Assembly (NCBI GenBank): GCA_025965295.1
Contig: JAOPXF010000496.1
Location: 1 to 6,291 of the forward strand
Source: Nocardioides sp.
GTDB lineage: Bacteria; Actinomycetota; Actinomycetes; Propionibacteriales; Nocardioidaceae
DNA: 6,291 nucleotides
Reading direction: 5' to 3'
In this document: in pieces, positions 1-6,119 of the stretch
Position numbering within the stretch: the first letter of the stretch is position 1
How the letters are laid out: every line of letters begins with the position of its first letter
Notes under the pieces: generated by a model
What the model was told of the DNA's origin: nothing
Database searches by the model: none
What the model saw: the letters and a program-made list of their open reading frames with translations, nothing else
Translations under genes and position numbers: made by a program

Positions 1-1183
1 CGAGCGAGATCAGCAGGTGCCGGCTGGCGTAGCCGAACCGCCCCTCGCTTGCGGTCTCCTCGCCCAGGTCGCGGTCGTCGAGGACGACGACCTGGTCGTC
101 GAGCAGCTCGGCCACCGCGGCCACGTCACTGTGCACGTAGGTGATGACCCGGAGGCCGATCTGGTCGGTGATGTCGCGCAGGGGGTCCTCGAAGAAGCGC
201 TCGCCGTCGACGGTGCGGGCGGCCTTGGCCGCGAACGACGCGACGCTCTTGGCCCGGCCGGTGACGCTGAGGTAGTTGATGCCGGCGTCGTCGAGGATCG
301 TCGTGACCAGCCCGACGAACTGGTCGGCCGCCTCGCGCAGCTCCCCGTGTCGGGCGGCGTACTCCCGCACGGCCGTGCGGACCGGGTCCTCCTTGAGCTC
401 CGCCACCCGGCGCTCGCGCTTGGTCGGGCGGTGCCCCTCGGGCAGCGTGGGCGTGACGATGTAGCCGGTCTCGAAGTCGCCGTACGTCGTGGTGGCGTCG
501 GGCCGCCGGGTGGCGAAGAGCGCGACGTAGGCACAGACCACGGCGTCCACCTGGTCCTCGACGACCCGCAGCTCGCTCTTGCGCGTCGCCGCCTCGACCC
601 GGCCGACCAGCGCCTCCCACGTACCTCGGTGGTCGAGCCGGTCGAGACCATGGACGAGCAGCGGCGGCTCGGCCGCCGCGAGCCCCTCGAGCAGGCCCAT
701 CAGCGCCAGCAGCTCGGCGCGGAGCTGCTCGAAGGTCCGCCCCGGCTTGTTCTTGTACTTGAGCGTGCGGCCGAGCCGGAACAGCGCGACGGTCGCCGGG
801 TGGGGGTAGACCTCGATGGCGCGGCGCGGCCGGCGCGAGCGGGGAAACATGTCGAGGCCGAGCAGCGACGACAGCCGGGCGCCGCGCGGGGTGCCGCTGA
901 ACTCCGCCTTCCCGGTGTTCGACGGGTGCGCACCCGCGTCGAAGCGGGCGAAGTCGCGGTTGAGCTCGGCCTCGGCCGGCCGGTTGCCGGTCGGGTTGCG
1001 GACGATCAGCGGCGCGTCGATCGCGACCAGGCAGTCGCCCTCGACGTACGGCGCCAGCGCGGCCGCGATCTCCTCGTCGGTGTCCGCCGCGGAGACGTGC
1101 ACCAGGTGGCCGCCCTCGTCGAGCACCGCCAGCCCGGTGGGCCTGCGCTCACCCCACGCGAGGTCTACTCCCACGAAGTACAT
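1..1183 (-). CDS. DUF429 - RelA/SpoT domain fusion protein, predicted nuclease plus (p)ppGpp synthetase (3' end missing)
   Basis: Read on the minus strand from an ATG at 1183, the frame is open to the left edge, giving 394 residues with no stop. Residues 1-225 look like DUF429, an RNase H-fold family of predicted nucleases. Visible motifs are VGVDLAWGER (D7), VAIDAPL (D56), IEVYPHPA (E124) and VEDQVDAVVCAYVA (D210, D213), a spacing of acidic residues that suits metal-dependent catalysis. Residues about 225-285 form a linker rich in charge. From residue 300 a RelA/SpoT nucleotidyltransferase domain begins: R310-x-K312 in GRAKS, K320, DITDQIGLRVI (likely metal-binding D340) and GYASRH (Y385, S387, H389). 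The rest of the synthetase domain lies outside the window. No HD hydrolase domain precedes it, so it resembles a small alarmone synthetase with a nuclease partner. Mycobacterium smegmatis has a described RNase HII-(p)ppGpp synthetase of similar plan; orthology is inferred. The ribosome site (GGCAGG) is weak and the ATG is chosen because the first beta strand begins at once. Activity of either domain is untested here. Confidence 0.85.
   Translation of the reverse strand, partial: MYFVGVDLAWGERRPTGLAVLDEGGHLVHVSAADTDEEIAAALAPYVEGDCLVAIDAPLIVRNPTGNRPAEAELNRDFARFDAGAHPSNTGKAEFSGTPRGARLSSLLGLDMFPRSRRPRRAIEVYPHPATVALFRLGRTLKYKNKPGRTFEQLRAELLALMGLLEGLAAAEPPLLVHGLDRLDHRGTWEALVGRVEAATRKSELRVVEDQVDAVVCAYVALFATRRPDATTTYGDFETGYIVTPTLPEGHRPTKRERRVAELKEDPVRTAVREYAARHGELREAADQFVGLVTTILDDAGINYLSVTGRAKSVASFAAKAARTVDGERFFEDPLRDITDQIGLRVITYVHSDVAAVAELLDDQVVVLDDRDLGEETASEGRFGYASRHLLISL
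624..649 (-). repeat. 26-bp dispersed repeat, copy inside the DUF429 coding region
   Basis: On the minus strand this reads GGTCTCGACCGGCTCGACC followed by ACCGAGG. It matches the intergenic copy at 1226-1251 at 25 of 26 bases and lies in the opposite orientation. It encodes residues 179-187 (GLDRLDHRG) of the DUF429 domain, in the variable stretch before TWEALVGR, so the reading frame is kept. Short imperfect palindromes with this sequence are widespread in actinobacterial genomes as REP-like elements; that statement is from general knowledge, not from this window. Confidence 0.6.
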
Positions 1184-1225
1184 GGGGTGCAGCCTGCCGT
1201 ATCCGGGCCCGCGCCGTCGGATGCC

Positions 1226-1251
1226 GGTCTCGACAGGCTCGACCACCGAGG
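1226..1251 (+). repeat. 26-bp dispersed repeat, intergenic copy
   Basis: The sequence is GGTCTCGACAGGCTCGACC followed by ACCGAGG. It is an imperfect palindrome (GGTC at the left and GACC at the right of a 19-bp core). It is 25 of 26 identical to the inverted copy within the DUF429 gene and is related to a worn copy near 3627-3650. It has the appearance of a REP-like small interspersed element rather than an operator, because the copies lie in unrelated positions relative to genes. Confidence 0.65.
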
Positions 1252-1304
1252 AACGGGGCTCGGCCACCGGGCAGCCGCCGTGACGGACGCCACCTCGTGT
1301 CGTT

Positions 1305-1310
1305 GAAGGA
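1305..1310 (+). promoter_or_regulatory. Ribosome binding site deciding the GTG start of the DUF6351 gene
   Basis: GAAGGA lies directly before CC and the GTG at 1313. The spacing is short (2 nt). It is the only purine-rich Shine-Dalgarno match near, and the start it selects gives an intact signal peptide, which supports the pairing. Confidence 0.5.
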
Positions 1311-1312
1311 CC

Positions 1313-3616
1313 GTGCGCCTGCGACCCGGACTCCTGCTGCCCGCCCTCGTGCTCGCCCTGGTGGCGGGGCTCGTCGGCCTGCCCGCGACGACCTCCGGCG
1401 CGCAGGCACCGCGGCCGCTGGCCGTGAGCGTGCTCTCCAACCGGGCCGACCTGGTGTCCGGAGGCGACGCCCTCGTCCAGATCCGGCTCCCGAGGGGCGT
1501 CCGCGCCGGTGACGTGACGGTGCGAGTCGGCGACCGCGACGTGACCCGGCGCTTCGCGGCCCGCGCGGACGGCCGCTACCTCGGGCTCGTGACGGGCCTC
1601 GCGCTCGGCAGGAACGTCGTGCGGGCCACGGCCCCGGGCTTCGCCGGCCGCACGGTGATCACCAACCACCCCAACGGCGGCCCGCTCTTCTCCGGTCCGC
1701 AGCTGGGCCCCTACCAGTGCCAGGAGACCGCGCGTGACGCCCAGTGCAACGAGGCGCCGACGTACTCCTTCCTCTACAAGTCGACCGACCCGAGCCAGCC
1801 CGACCTGCAGCCCTACGACCGGCAGGACCCGCCGGACGACGTCGCCACGACGACGACCGACCGGGGCGTCGAGGTGCCGTTCGTCGTGCGCCGCGAGGAC
1901 GGCTACCAGGACCGGGACCGCTACTCGATCCTCACGCTGTTCCGGCCCGGCAAGGCCTGGCACGCCTGGGCGCCGCAGAAGCAGTGGAACCACAAGGTGC
2001 TGATCACGCACGGCGGCGGCTGCGGCGCGTCGTACGCCCCCGGGGGACCGCCGCTCCAGGACTACTCGGGCACGTTCGAGTCGGTGCCCGGCGTGACGCC
2101 GAGCTACGTCACCGCGCTCGGCTCCGGGTTCGCGGTCATCTCGACGGCGCTCGACAACACCGGGCACAACTGCAACGTCGCCATGCAGGCCGAGTCGCTG
2201 ATGATGGCCAAGGAGCGCCTCGTCGAGCGGTACGGCGACCTCCGCTACACGATCGGCACCGGTTGCTCGGGTGGCTCGATCGCCCAGCACACGGTGGCGA
2301 ACGCCTACCCCGGGATCTACCAGGGCCTGATCACCACCTGCTCCTACCCCGACACCCTGACCGCCGGGGCGCAGTTCGCCGACTACCACCTGCTGCGCCT
2401 CTACTTCGAGGACCCGTCCCGCTGGGCACCGGGTGTCGTCTGGTCGCCCACCCAGATGGGCCAGGTCGAGGGGCACGCCTCCCACGTCAACGCGGTGACG
2501 GCCGACGAGGGGCTCTTCAAGGCCGCGCTGAACCCGGAGAACGACTGCTCCGGCACCAAGGCGCCGGTGGCCGGCGACCCCGACACCCGCTACGACTCCG
2601 AGACCAATCCCGGCGGCGTGCGCTGCTCGGTCCTCGACATCATGGTCAACCTGCTCGGCCCACGGCCCGAGAGCGTCTGGAGCGCCCAGGAGAAGGCGGC
2701 CGGGCACGGCTTCGCCGGGATCCCGTTCGCCAACACCGGCGTGCAGTACGGGCTCGGGGCGCTCCAACAGGGCCTCATCACGCCCGCCCAGTTCGTCGAC
2801 CTCAACGTCAAGGTCGGCGGCCTCGACCTCGACTCCGACTTCACCGACGCACGCATCGACGGCGACGACGCGGCGATCGACCGGGTCTACCGCACCGGCC
2901 TGGTCAACGAGGCCAACCACCTCGACCAGGTCGCGATCATCAACCACGGCGGTCCGGACCCGGGGGCGGCGCACGACTACGCCCACGCGTTCTGGACCGA
3001 GGAGCGGCTGATGGCCGACCAGGGCAACACCGACAACCGCGTCATGTGGTTCGGCGTCACCCCGCTGATCGGCGACCCGACCTGGGCCAACGAGGCGCTC
3101 GGCGACATGGACCGCTGGCTCACCGCCGTCGAGCGGGACCACGGCTCGGCGCCGCTCGCGGCCAAGGTCGCCGCCGACCGGCCCGACGACGTCACCGACC
3201 GCTGCGCCAACGTGCCCGGGCTCGAGCTGGTGCCCGGACCCGACGGCCAACCGGCCTGCCAGATGTCCGCGGTGCAGACCGGCGAGACCCGGCTGAGCAC
3301 GCCGCGCCAGGTCGCCGGCGGACCCGTCGCGAACGACAACGTGGCCTGCCGGCTGCGGCCGCTGGACCGGGCCGACTACGCGCCTCTCGACGTCGTCTTC
3401 ACCGACGACCAGTGGGCCACGCTCGAGGCGACCTTCCCCGACGGCGTCTGCGACTGGTCCGTCCCCGGCCGTGGCCAGGGCCCCGCGCAGACCTGGCTGC
3501 GCTACGGCACGGCCGACGGCGGGCACGCGTACGGCGGCCGCAACCTGCCTGCGGTACCCGCCCACTCCGCCGGCGGCTGGGCCAGCCCGTCCTTCCGGGA
3601 GCTGCTGCGTCAGTAG
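1313..3616 (+). CDS. Secreted DUF6351 family protein, alpha/beta-hydrolase-like
   Basis: The 767-residue product starts at GTG. It opens with a signal peptide: R2 and R4, a hydrophobic core at about 6-23, and a likely cleavage after the AQA at 30-32, so the protein is exported. Residues about 35-115 (VSVLSNRADLVSGGDALVQI onward) resemble a small beta-sandwich of Ig type. The core then shows features of an alpha/beta hydrolase: ITHGGGCGAS (H233-G236), suited to an oxyanion hole, and GTGCSGGS, a G-x-S-x-G nucleophile elbow with Ser319 as the likely nucleophile. Candidate acid and base residues are less clear; NHGGPDPGAAHDYAHAF (H545, D554) and DGGHAYGG (H738) are conserved-looking. Several cysteines (for example in YQCQETARDAQCNE) suit an extracytoplasmic protein with disulfides. 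I recognise the overall pattern as DUF6351, a family with no settled function. An esterase or polyester-type substrate is inference only. It stands alone in its strand block; the GNAT gene follows after 76 bp. Confidence 0.8.
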   Translation: MRLRPGLLLPALVLALVAGLVGLPATTSGAQAPRPLAVSVLSNRADLVSGGDALVQIRLPRGVRAGDVTVRVGDRDVTRRFAARADGRYLGLVTGLALGRNVVRATAPGFAGRTVITNHPNGGPLFSGPQLGPYQCQETARDAQCNEAPTYSFLYKSTDPSQPDLQPYDRQDPPDDVATTTTDRGVEVPFVVRREDGYQDRDRYSILTLFRPGKAWHAWAPQKQWNHKVLITHGGGCGASYAPGGPPLQDYSGTFESVPGVTPSYVTALGSGFAVISTALDNTGHNCNVAMQAESLMMAKERLVERYGDLRYTIGTGCSGGSIAQHTVANAYPGIYQGLITTCSYPDTLTAGAQFADYHLLRLYFEDPSRWAPGVVWSPTQMGQVEGHASHVNAVTADEGLFKAALNPENDCSGTKAPVAGDPDTRYDSETNPGGVRCSVLDIMVNLLGPRPESVWSAQEKAAGHGFAGIPFANTGVQYGLGALQQGLITPAQFVDLNVKVGGLDLDSDFTDARIDGDDAAIDRVYRTGLVNEANHLDQVAIINHGGPDPGAAHDYAHAFWTEERLMADQGNTDNRVMWFGVTPLIGDPTWANEALGDMDRWLTAVERDHGSAPLAAKVAADRPDDVTDRCANVPGLELVPGPDGQPACQMSAVQTGETRLSTPRQVAGGPVANDNVACRLRPLDRADYAPLDVVFTDDQWATLEATFPDGVCDWSVPGRGQGPAQTWLRYGTADGGHAYGGRNLPAVPAHSAGGWASPSFRELLRQ

Positions 3617-3626
3617 ACGAACCTCG

Positions 3627-3650
3627 TCGATCGAGTCTGTCGAGATCACC
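3627..3650 (-). repeat. Degenerate copy of the dispersed repeat
   Basis: TCGAGTCTGTCGAGATCA at 3631-3648 differs from the reverse complement of the intergenic copy (TCGAGCCTGTCGAGACCA) at two positions, both C to T. The outer bases are less similar. It sits 10-34 bp after the DUF6351 stop, where REP-like elements are often found. Confidence 0.4.
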
Positions 3651-3679
3651 GGGGGTCGATCCCATAGCGTCGGATGGCC

Positions 3680-3692
3680 CAAGATTGGCGCC
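3680..3692 (+). promoter_or_regulatory. Possible leaderless promoter for the GNAT gene
   Basis: CAAGAT at 3680-3685 is one base from the TANNNT form of a -10 element and ends 7 nt before the ATG at 3693. This is the spacing expected when transcription begins at the start codon itself. No Shine-Dalgarno sequence is present before that ATG. A -35-like TCGATC lies about 18 bp further upstream but is a poor match. An alternative -10, TAGCGT at 3665-3670, would give a short leader. Confidence 0.35.
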
Positions 3693-4271
3693 ATGCCCCA
3701 GGACCTCTCCGCCGTGCCCTGGCCGGTGCACACCGAACGCCTCAAGATCCGGCCGGCCACCGCCGACGACGTCGACGCCACCTGGGCGATCCGGCGCCTC
3801 CCCGAGGTCGCGCAGTGGATCACGACCGCACCGGACGACCGCGCGTCGTACGCCGAGCAGTTCGTCGACCCGGAGCGCCTCGCCAAGACCCTGGTGATCG
3901 AGCGCGAGGGCGAGGTGATCGGCGACCTGATGCTGGCGATCGAGGACGCGTGGGGCCAGACCGAGGTGGCCGAGCAGACCAGGGGCGTCCAGGCCGAGCT
4001 CGGCTGGGTGCTGGCACCCGCGCACGCGGGCCACGGCTACGCCACCGAGGCCGTGCGCGGGCTGGTCCGGCTCTGCTTCGAGGAGCTCGGCCTGCGCCGG
4101 GTGCTCGCCCAGTGCTTCGCCGACAACCACGCGTCGTGGCGGCTGATGGAGCGGATCGGCATGCGGCGTGAGATGTACACGGTGCGCGAGTCGCTGCACC
4201 GCTCCGGCGAGTGGCTCGACGGGATGATGTGGGCGGTGCTCGCCGACGAGTGGGCCGCCCGCGACGCCTGA
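3693..4271 (+). CDS. GNAT family N-acetyltransferase, RimJ/RimL type
   Basis: The 192-residue product has the single-domain length of the Acetyltransf_3 (RimJ/RimL-like) group, which moves an acetyl group from acetyl-CoA to an amine, often a protein N-terminus or small molecule. HTERLKIRPATADDVDATW (residues 13-31) is the typical opening beta strand and helix. GDLMLAIED is the central strand, AELGWVLAPAHAGHGYATEA (101-120) is the acetyl-CoA binding motif with G113, G115 and A117, and LRRVLAQCFADNHASWRLME (134-153) carries N145 and S148 of the conserved NxxS element. The frame is open upstream to 3471, but the ATG at 3693 is chosen because the extra N-terminal part overlaps the DUF6351 gene and has arginine/proline-rich noise composition. 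It converges with the lactate oxidase-like gene, with 20 bp between the stops. The substrate is unknown. Confidence 0.9.
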   Translation: MPQDLSAVPWPVHTERLKIRPATADDVDATWAIRRLPEVAQWITTAPDDRASYAEQFVDPERLAKTLVIEREGEVIGDLMLAIEDAWGQTEVAEQTRGVQAELGWVLAPAHAGHGYATEAVRGLVRLCFEELGLRRVLAQCFADNHASWRLMERIGMRREMYTVRESLHRSGEWLDGMMWAVLADEWAARDA

Positions 4272-4291
4272 CGGCGGGCCGGCGGACCAGC

Positions 4292-5599
4292 TCAGGCCAG
4301 CAGGTCGGGCGTGATCTCCTCCAGGGTCGAGGCACCGACGAGCGCCATCGTCAGGTCGAGCTCGGCCCAGATGTGCTCCATGACGGCCTGGGTGCCCTCG
4401 GCACCGGCGAGCGCCAGGCCGTAGACCCAGGGCCGCCCGACGAGGACGGCGCGCGCGCCGAGTGCCAGGGCCTTGAACGCGTCGGCGCCGCTGAGTACGC
4501 CGCTGTCGAAGAGAACGGGGACCCGGCAGTCGACCTCGGCCACGATCCCCGTGAGCGCGTCGAGCGAGCCGATCGCACCGTCGACCTGGCGGCCGCCGTG
4601 GTTGGAGACGATGATCCCGTCGACACCGTGCTCGACCGCGAGCGCCGCGTCGCGCGGGTCCTGGATCCCCTTGAGCAGGATCGGCAGCGTCGTGCGGGCC
4701 CGCAGGTAGTCGAGGTCGCTCCAGGTGAGCGAGGAGCGCGAGAAGACCTCGAGGAACGTCTCGACCGCGGCCCGCGGGACCGGCGAGCGCAGGTTGTCGA
4801 GCAGCCCGCCGGGGTAGTGCCGCGCCATCGAGATCAGGGCCTTGACCGCGGCCAGGGTCGGGCGCGGGGTCGCCTCGCCGGTCGGGTTCGCGGCCCGCTG
4901 CTCGGCGAGCGCCCGGAACGTCGGGTCGCTGGTGTACTGCGCGATTCCCTCGGCGCGGGCGAACGGGAGGTAGGCGACGTCGAGGTCGTGGGTGCGCCAG
5001 CCCAGCACATGGGTGTCGAGCGTGACGACGATGGCCTCGCTCCCGATCGCCTCCGCGCGGGCGAGGAACGAGTCGACGACGGCGTCGTCCCGGCTCCAGT
5101 AGAGCTGGAACCAGCGCGGCGAGTCGCCGAGCGCGGCCGCGGTCTCCTCCATCGGCACCGAGCCCTGGGTGGAGATCACCATCGGCAGGCCGAGGTTGCG
5201 GGCCGCGGTGGCCACCGCACGCTCCGCCTCGGGGTGCGCCATCTCGAGCACGCCGATGGGCGCGAACAGCAGCGGCGCCGGCAGCCGGCGCCCGAACAGC
5301 TCGACCGAGGCGTCGCGCTGCTCGACGTCGACGAGCATCCGCGGCACGATCCGGTGCCGGTCGAAGGCCTCCAGGTTGGCGCGCACCGTGCGCTGCTGGC
5401 CGGCGCCGCCGTCGACGTACGACCAGGCCTCGGGGCTCATCCGGCGGTGTGCCGCGGCCTCGAGCGCTGCCGGCTCGACGGGCACCACTGGCCGGCGCCC
5501 GAAGACGCCGTTGCGGTAGATCCGGCTCTGCACCTCGCGCCCCATCACGACGGCGGTTCTCTGGACCCGGGCGCGGGCGGACTTCGTCGTGTCACTCAC
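4292..5599 (-). CDS. FMN-dependent alpha-hydroxy-acid oxidising enzyme, lactate 2-monooxygenase-like
   Basis: The 435-residue product is an FMN-dependent (S)-2-hydroxy-acid oxidase (PF01070), a TIM-barrel cytoplasmic flavoenzyme. YVDGGAG (61-67) holds substrate-contacting Y61. APIGV (113-117), FQLYW (164-168) and VVTLDT (191-196) line the flavin. GWRTHDL (200-206) has a conserved Arg, LLKG has K310, and SNHGGRQ (332-338) supplies catalytic H334 and R337. FDSGVLSGAD and GRP (388-390) form the phosphate site. The DSG in place of the DGG usual in glycolate oxidases, the long loop at about 205-290 and the overall sequence favour the lactate 2-monooxygenase branch, which turns L-lactate and O2 into acetate, CO2 and water. 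Reaction type (monooxygenase, oxidase or dehydrogenase) cannot be fixed by eye, so no symbol is given. The start is GTG at 5599, with AGGA 11 nt upstream overlapping the stop of the STAS gene; an ATG at 5545 (residue 19) is an alternative. It is probably in an operon with the STAS gene. Confidence 0.9.
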   Translation of the reverse strand: MSDTTKSARARVQRTAVVMGREVQSRIYRNGVFGRRPVVPVEPAALEAAAHRRMSPEAWSYVDGGAGQQRTVRANLEAFDRHRIVPRMLVDVEQRDASVELFGRRLPAPLLFAPIGVLEMAHPEAERAVATAARNLGLPMVISTQGSVPMEETAAALGDSPRWFQLYWSRDDAVVDSFLARAEAIGSEAIVVTLDTHVLGWRTHDLDVAYLPFARAEGIAQYTSDPTFRALAEQRAANPTGEATPRPTLAAVKALISMARHYPGGLLDNLRSPVPRAAVETFLEVFSRSSLTWSDLDYLRARTTLPILLKGIQDPRDAALAVEHGVDGIIVSNHGGRQVDGAIGSLDALTGIVAEVDCRVPVLFDSGVLSGADAFKALALGARAVLVGRPWVYGLALAGAEGTQAVMEHIWAELDLTMALVGASTLEEITPDLLA

Positions 5600-5612
5600 G
5601 GGGACGAGTGTC

Positions 5613-5996
5613 CTACGCGAGCTGGCCGTCCGGCAGGTCGACCAGCCCGTCGGGGCGCTCGGGGGCGGCGAGGGCGGCCGGGAGGCTGTCGTGGATCGCG
5701 AAGACCTTGTTGAGGCTGGTGATCCGGAAGAGCTTGAGCAGCCGCTCCTGGGTGCAGACGATCGCGAAGGAGCCCCGGAACGCGTGGGTCTTGCGGCGCG
5801 CGCCGATCAGGGCACCGAGCCCGGTCGAGTCGAGGAACGTGGTCTCCTCGAGGTCGACCACGATGTCGACGTGCCCGTGCACCACGAGCTCGTTGATCGT
5901 CTCCTTGAGTCGACTCTGGGTGACCAGGTCGATCTCCCCGCGGGGGATCACGACGTAGCGGCCCTGCTCCGACCTGACCTCGATCTCGAGCTCCAT
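5613..5996 (-). CDS. BldG-like STAS-domain anti-sigma factor antagonist
   Basis: The 127-residue product is a single STAS domain of the SpoIIAA/RsbV/BldG class. Such proteins bind an anti-sigma kinase to release its sigma factor and are switched off by serine phosphorylation. GEIDLVTQSRLKETI (20-34) is the family's N-terminal strand-helix, and VDLEETTFLDSTGLGALIGA carries DSTGL with S57 as the phospho-acceptor. CTQERLLKLFRITSLNKVF (about 79-97) is very close to the matching part of Streptomyces BldG, in which Ser57 is also the phosphorylated residue (from memory). The start is ATG at 5996 with a strong AGGAGAAG at 6012-6005; a longer frame to 6095 lacks such support. The C-terminal tail after about residue 108 is proline- and aspartate-rich and not part of the fold. 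No anti-sigma kinase or sigma factor gene lies beside it here, unlike the classical operons. The next gene, 13 bp downstream, is the lactate oxidase-like gene. Confidence 0.9.
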   Translation of the reverse strand: MELEIEVRSEQGRYVVIPRGEIDLVTQSRLKETINELVVHGHVDIVVDLEETTFLDSTGLGALIGARRKTHAFRGSFAIVCTQERLLKLFRITSLNKVFAIHDSLPAALAAPERPDGLVDLPDGQLA

Positions 5997-6004
5997 GTGT
6001 GGAT

Positions 6005-6012
6005 CTTCTCCT
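6005..6012 (-). promoter_or_regulatory. Ribosome binding site of the STAS gene
   Basis: AGGAGAAG on the minus strand, ending 8 nt before the ATG at 5996. It is the strongest Shine-Dalgarno sequence in the window and fixes the start at 5996 rather than at the upstream in-frame candidate at 6095. Confidence 0.75.
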
Positions 6013-6095
6013 GGCCGATGTCGGCGCCCCCCACGAGGCGCACCCGCTCGGATTGTCCACGACCCGGCCCGGTCTGTCCGGCGATTCGGGCCCAT

Positions 6096-6113
6096 CTCAC
6101 CCGATCGGGTGAG
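6096..6113. terminator. Perfect 18-bp palindrome CTCACCCGATCGGGTGAG: terminator hairpin or operator
   Basis: All 18 bases form an exact inverted repeat. As RNA it gives a 7-bp stem (CTCACCC/GGGTGAG) with a GATC tetraloop. It begins 6 nt after the stop codon of the transporter gene, which suits a terminator lacking a U-tract, common in high-GC actinobacteria. It also lies upstream of the STAS gene, so a dimeric repressor operator is a real alternative. The sequence alone does not decide between them. Confidence 0.5.
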
Positions 6114-6119
6114 TCCCTC

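Larger units (their letters stand above)
1184..1312. promoter_or_regulatory. Divergent intergenic region between the DUF429-RelA/SpoT gene and the DUF6351 gene
   Basis: This 129-bp stretch separates two genes that start away from each other, so it must hold both promoters unless one lies inside a neighbour. It contains one 26-bp dispersed repeat (1226-1251). TA steps are almost absent: the only one is in GTATCC at 1199-1204. Read on the minus strand it gives GGATAC, which sits 15 nt before the ATG at 1183 and could be a poor -10 element. No convincing -10/-35 pair for the plus-strand gene was seen. Confidence 0.4.

Noticed and set aside
10..651. Minus-strand 213-codon frame overlapping the DUF429-RelA/SpoT gene
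   Set aside because: Out-of-frame shadow of serine/arginine/threonine-rich composition; its first ATG lies in the captured repeat.
17..1306. Long plus-strand open frame (429 codons) opposite the DUF429-RelA/SpoT gene
   Set aside because: It is the antisense shadow of a GC-rich gene; its translation is arginine/valine/glycine-rich with no family motif, while the minus-strand frame shows clear domain motifs.
3471..3692. N-terminal extension of the GNAT frame to an upstream ATG
   Set aside because: It lies mostly inside the DUF6351 coding region, has low-information composition, and the GNAT fold begins right after the ATG at 3693.
1744..3897. 717-codon plus-strand frame running across the DUF6351 and GNAT genes
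   Set aside because: Arginine-, proline- and glycine-dominated translation without motifs, overlapping two well-supported genes in other frames.
4266..4297. Inverted repeat GCCTGA...TCAGGC formed by the two convergent stop codons, a possible bidirectional terminator
   Set aside because: Only 6 bp pair around a 20-nt loop, with mismatches inside and no U-tract; it is explained by two stop codons preceded by GCC/GGC codons.
4211..5713. 500-codon plus-strand frame opposite the lactate oxidase-like gene
   Set aside because: Antisense shadow; the minus-strand frame carries the complete FMN-dependent hydroxy-acid oxidase motif set.
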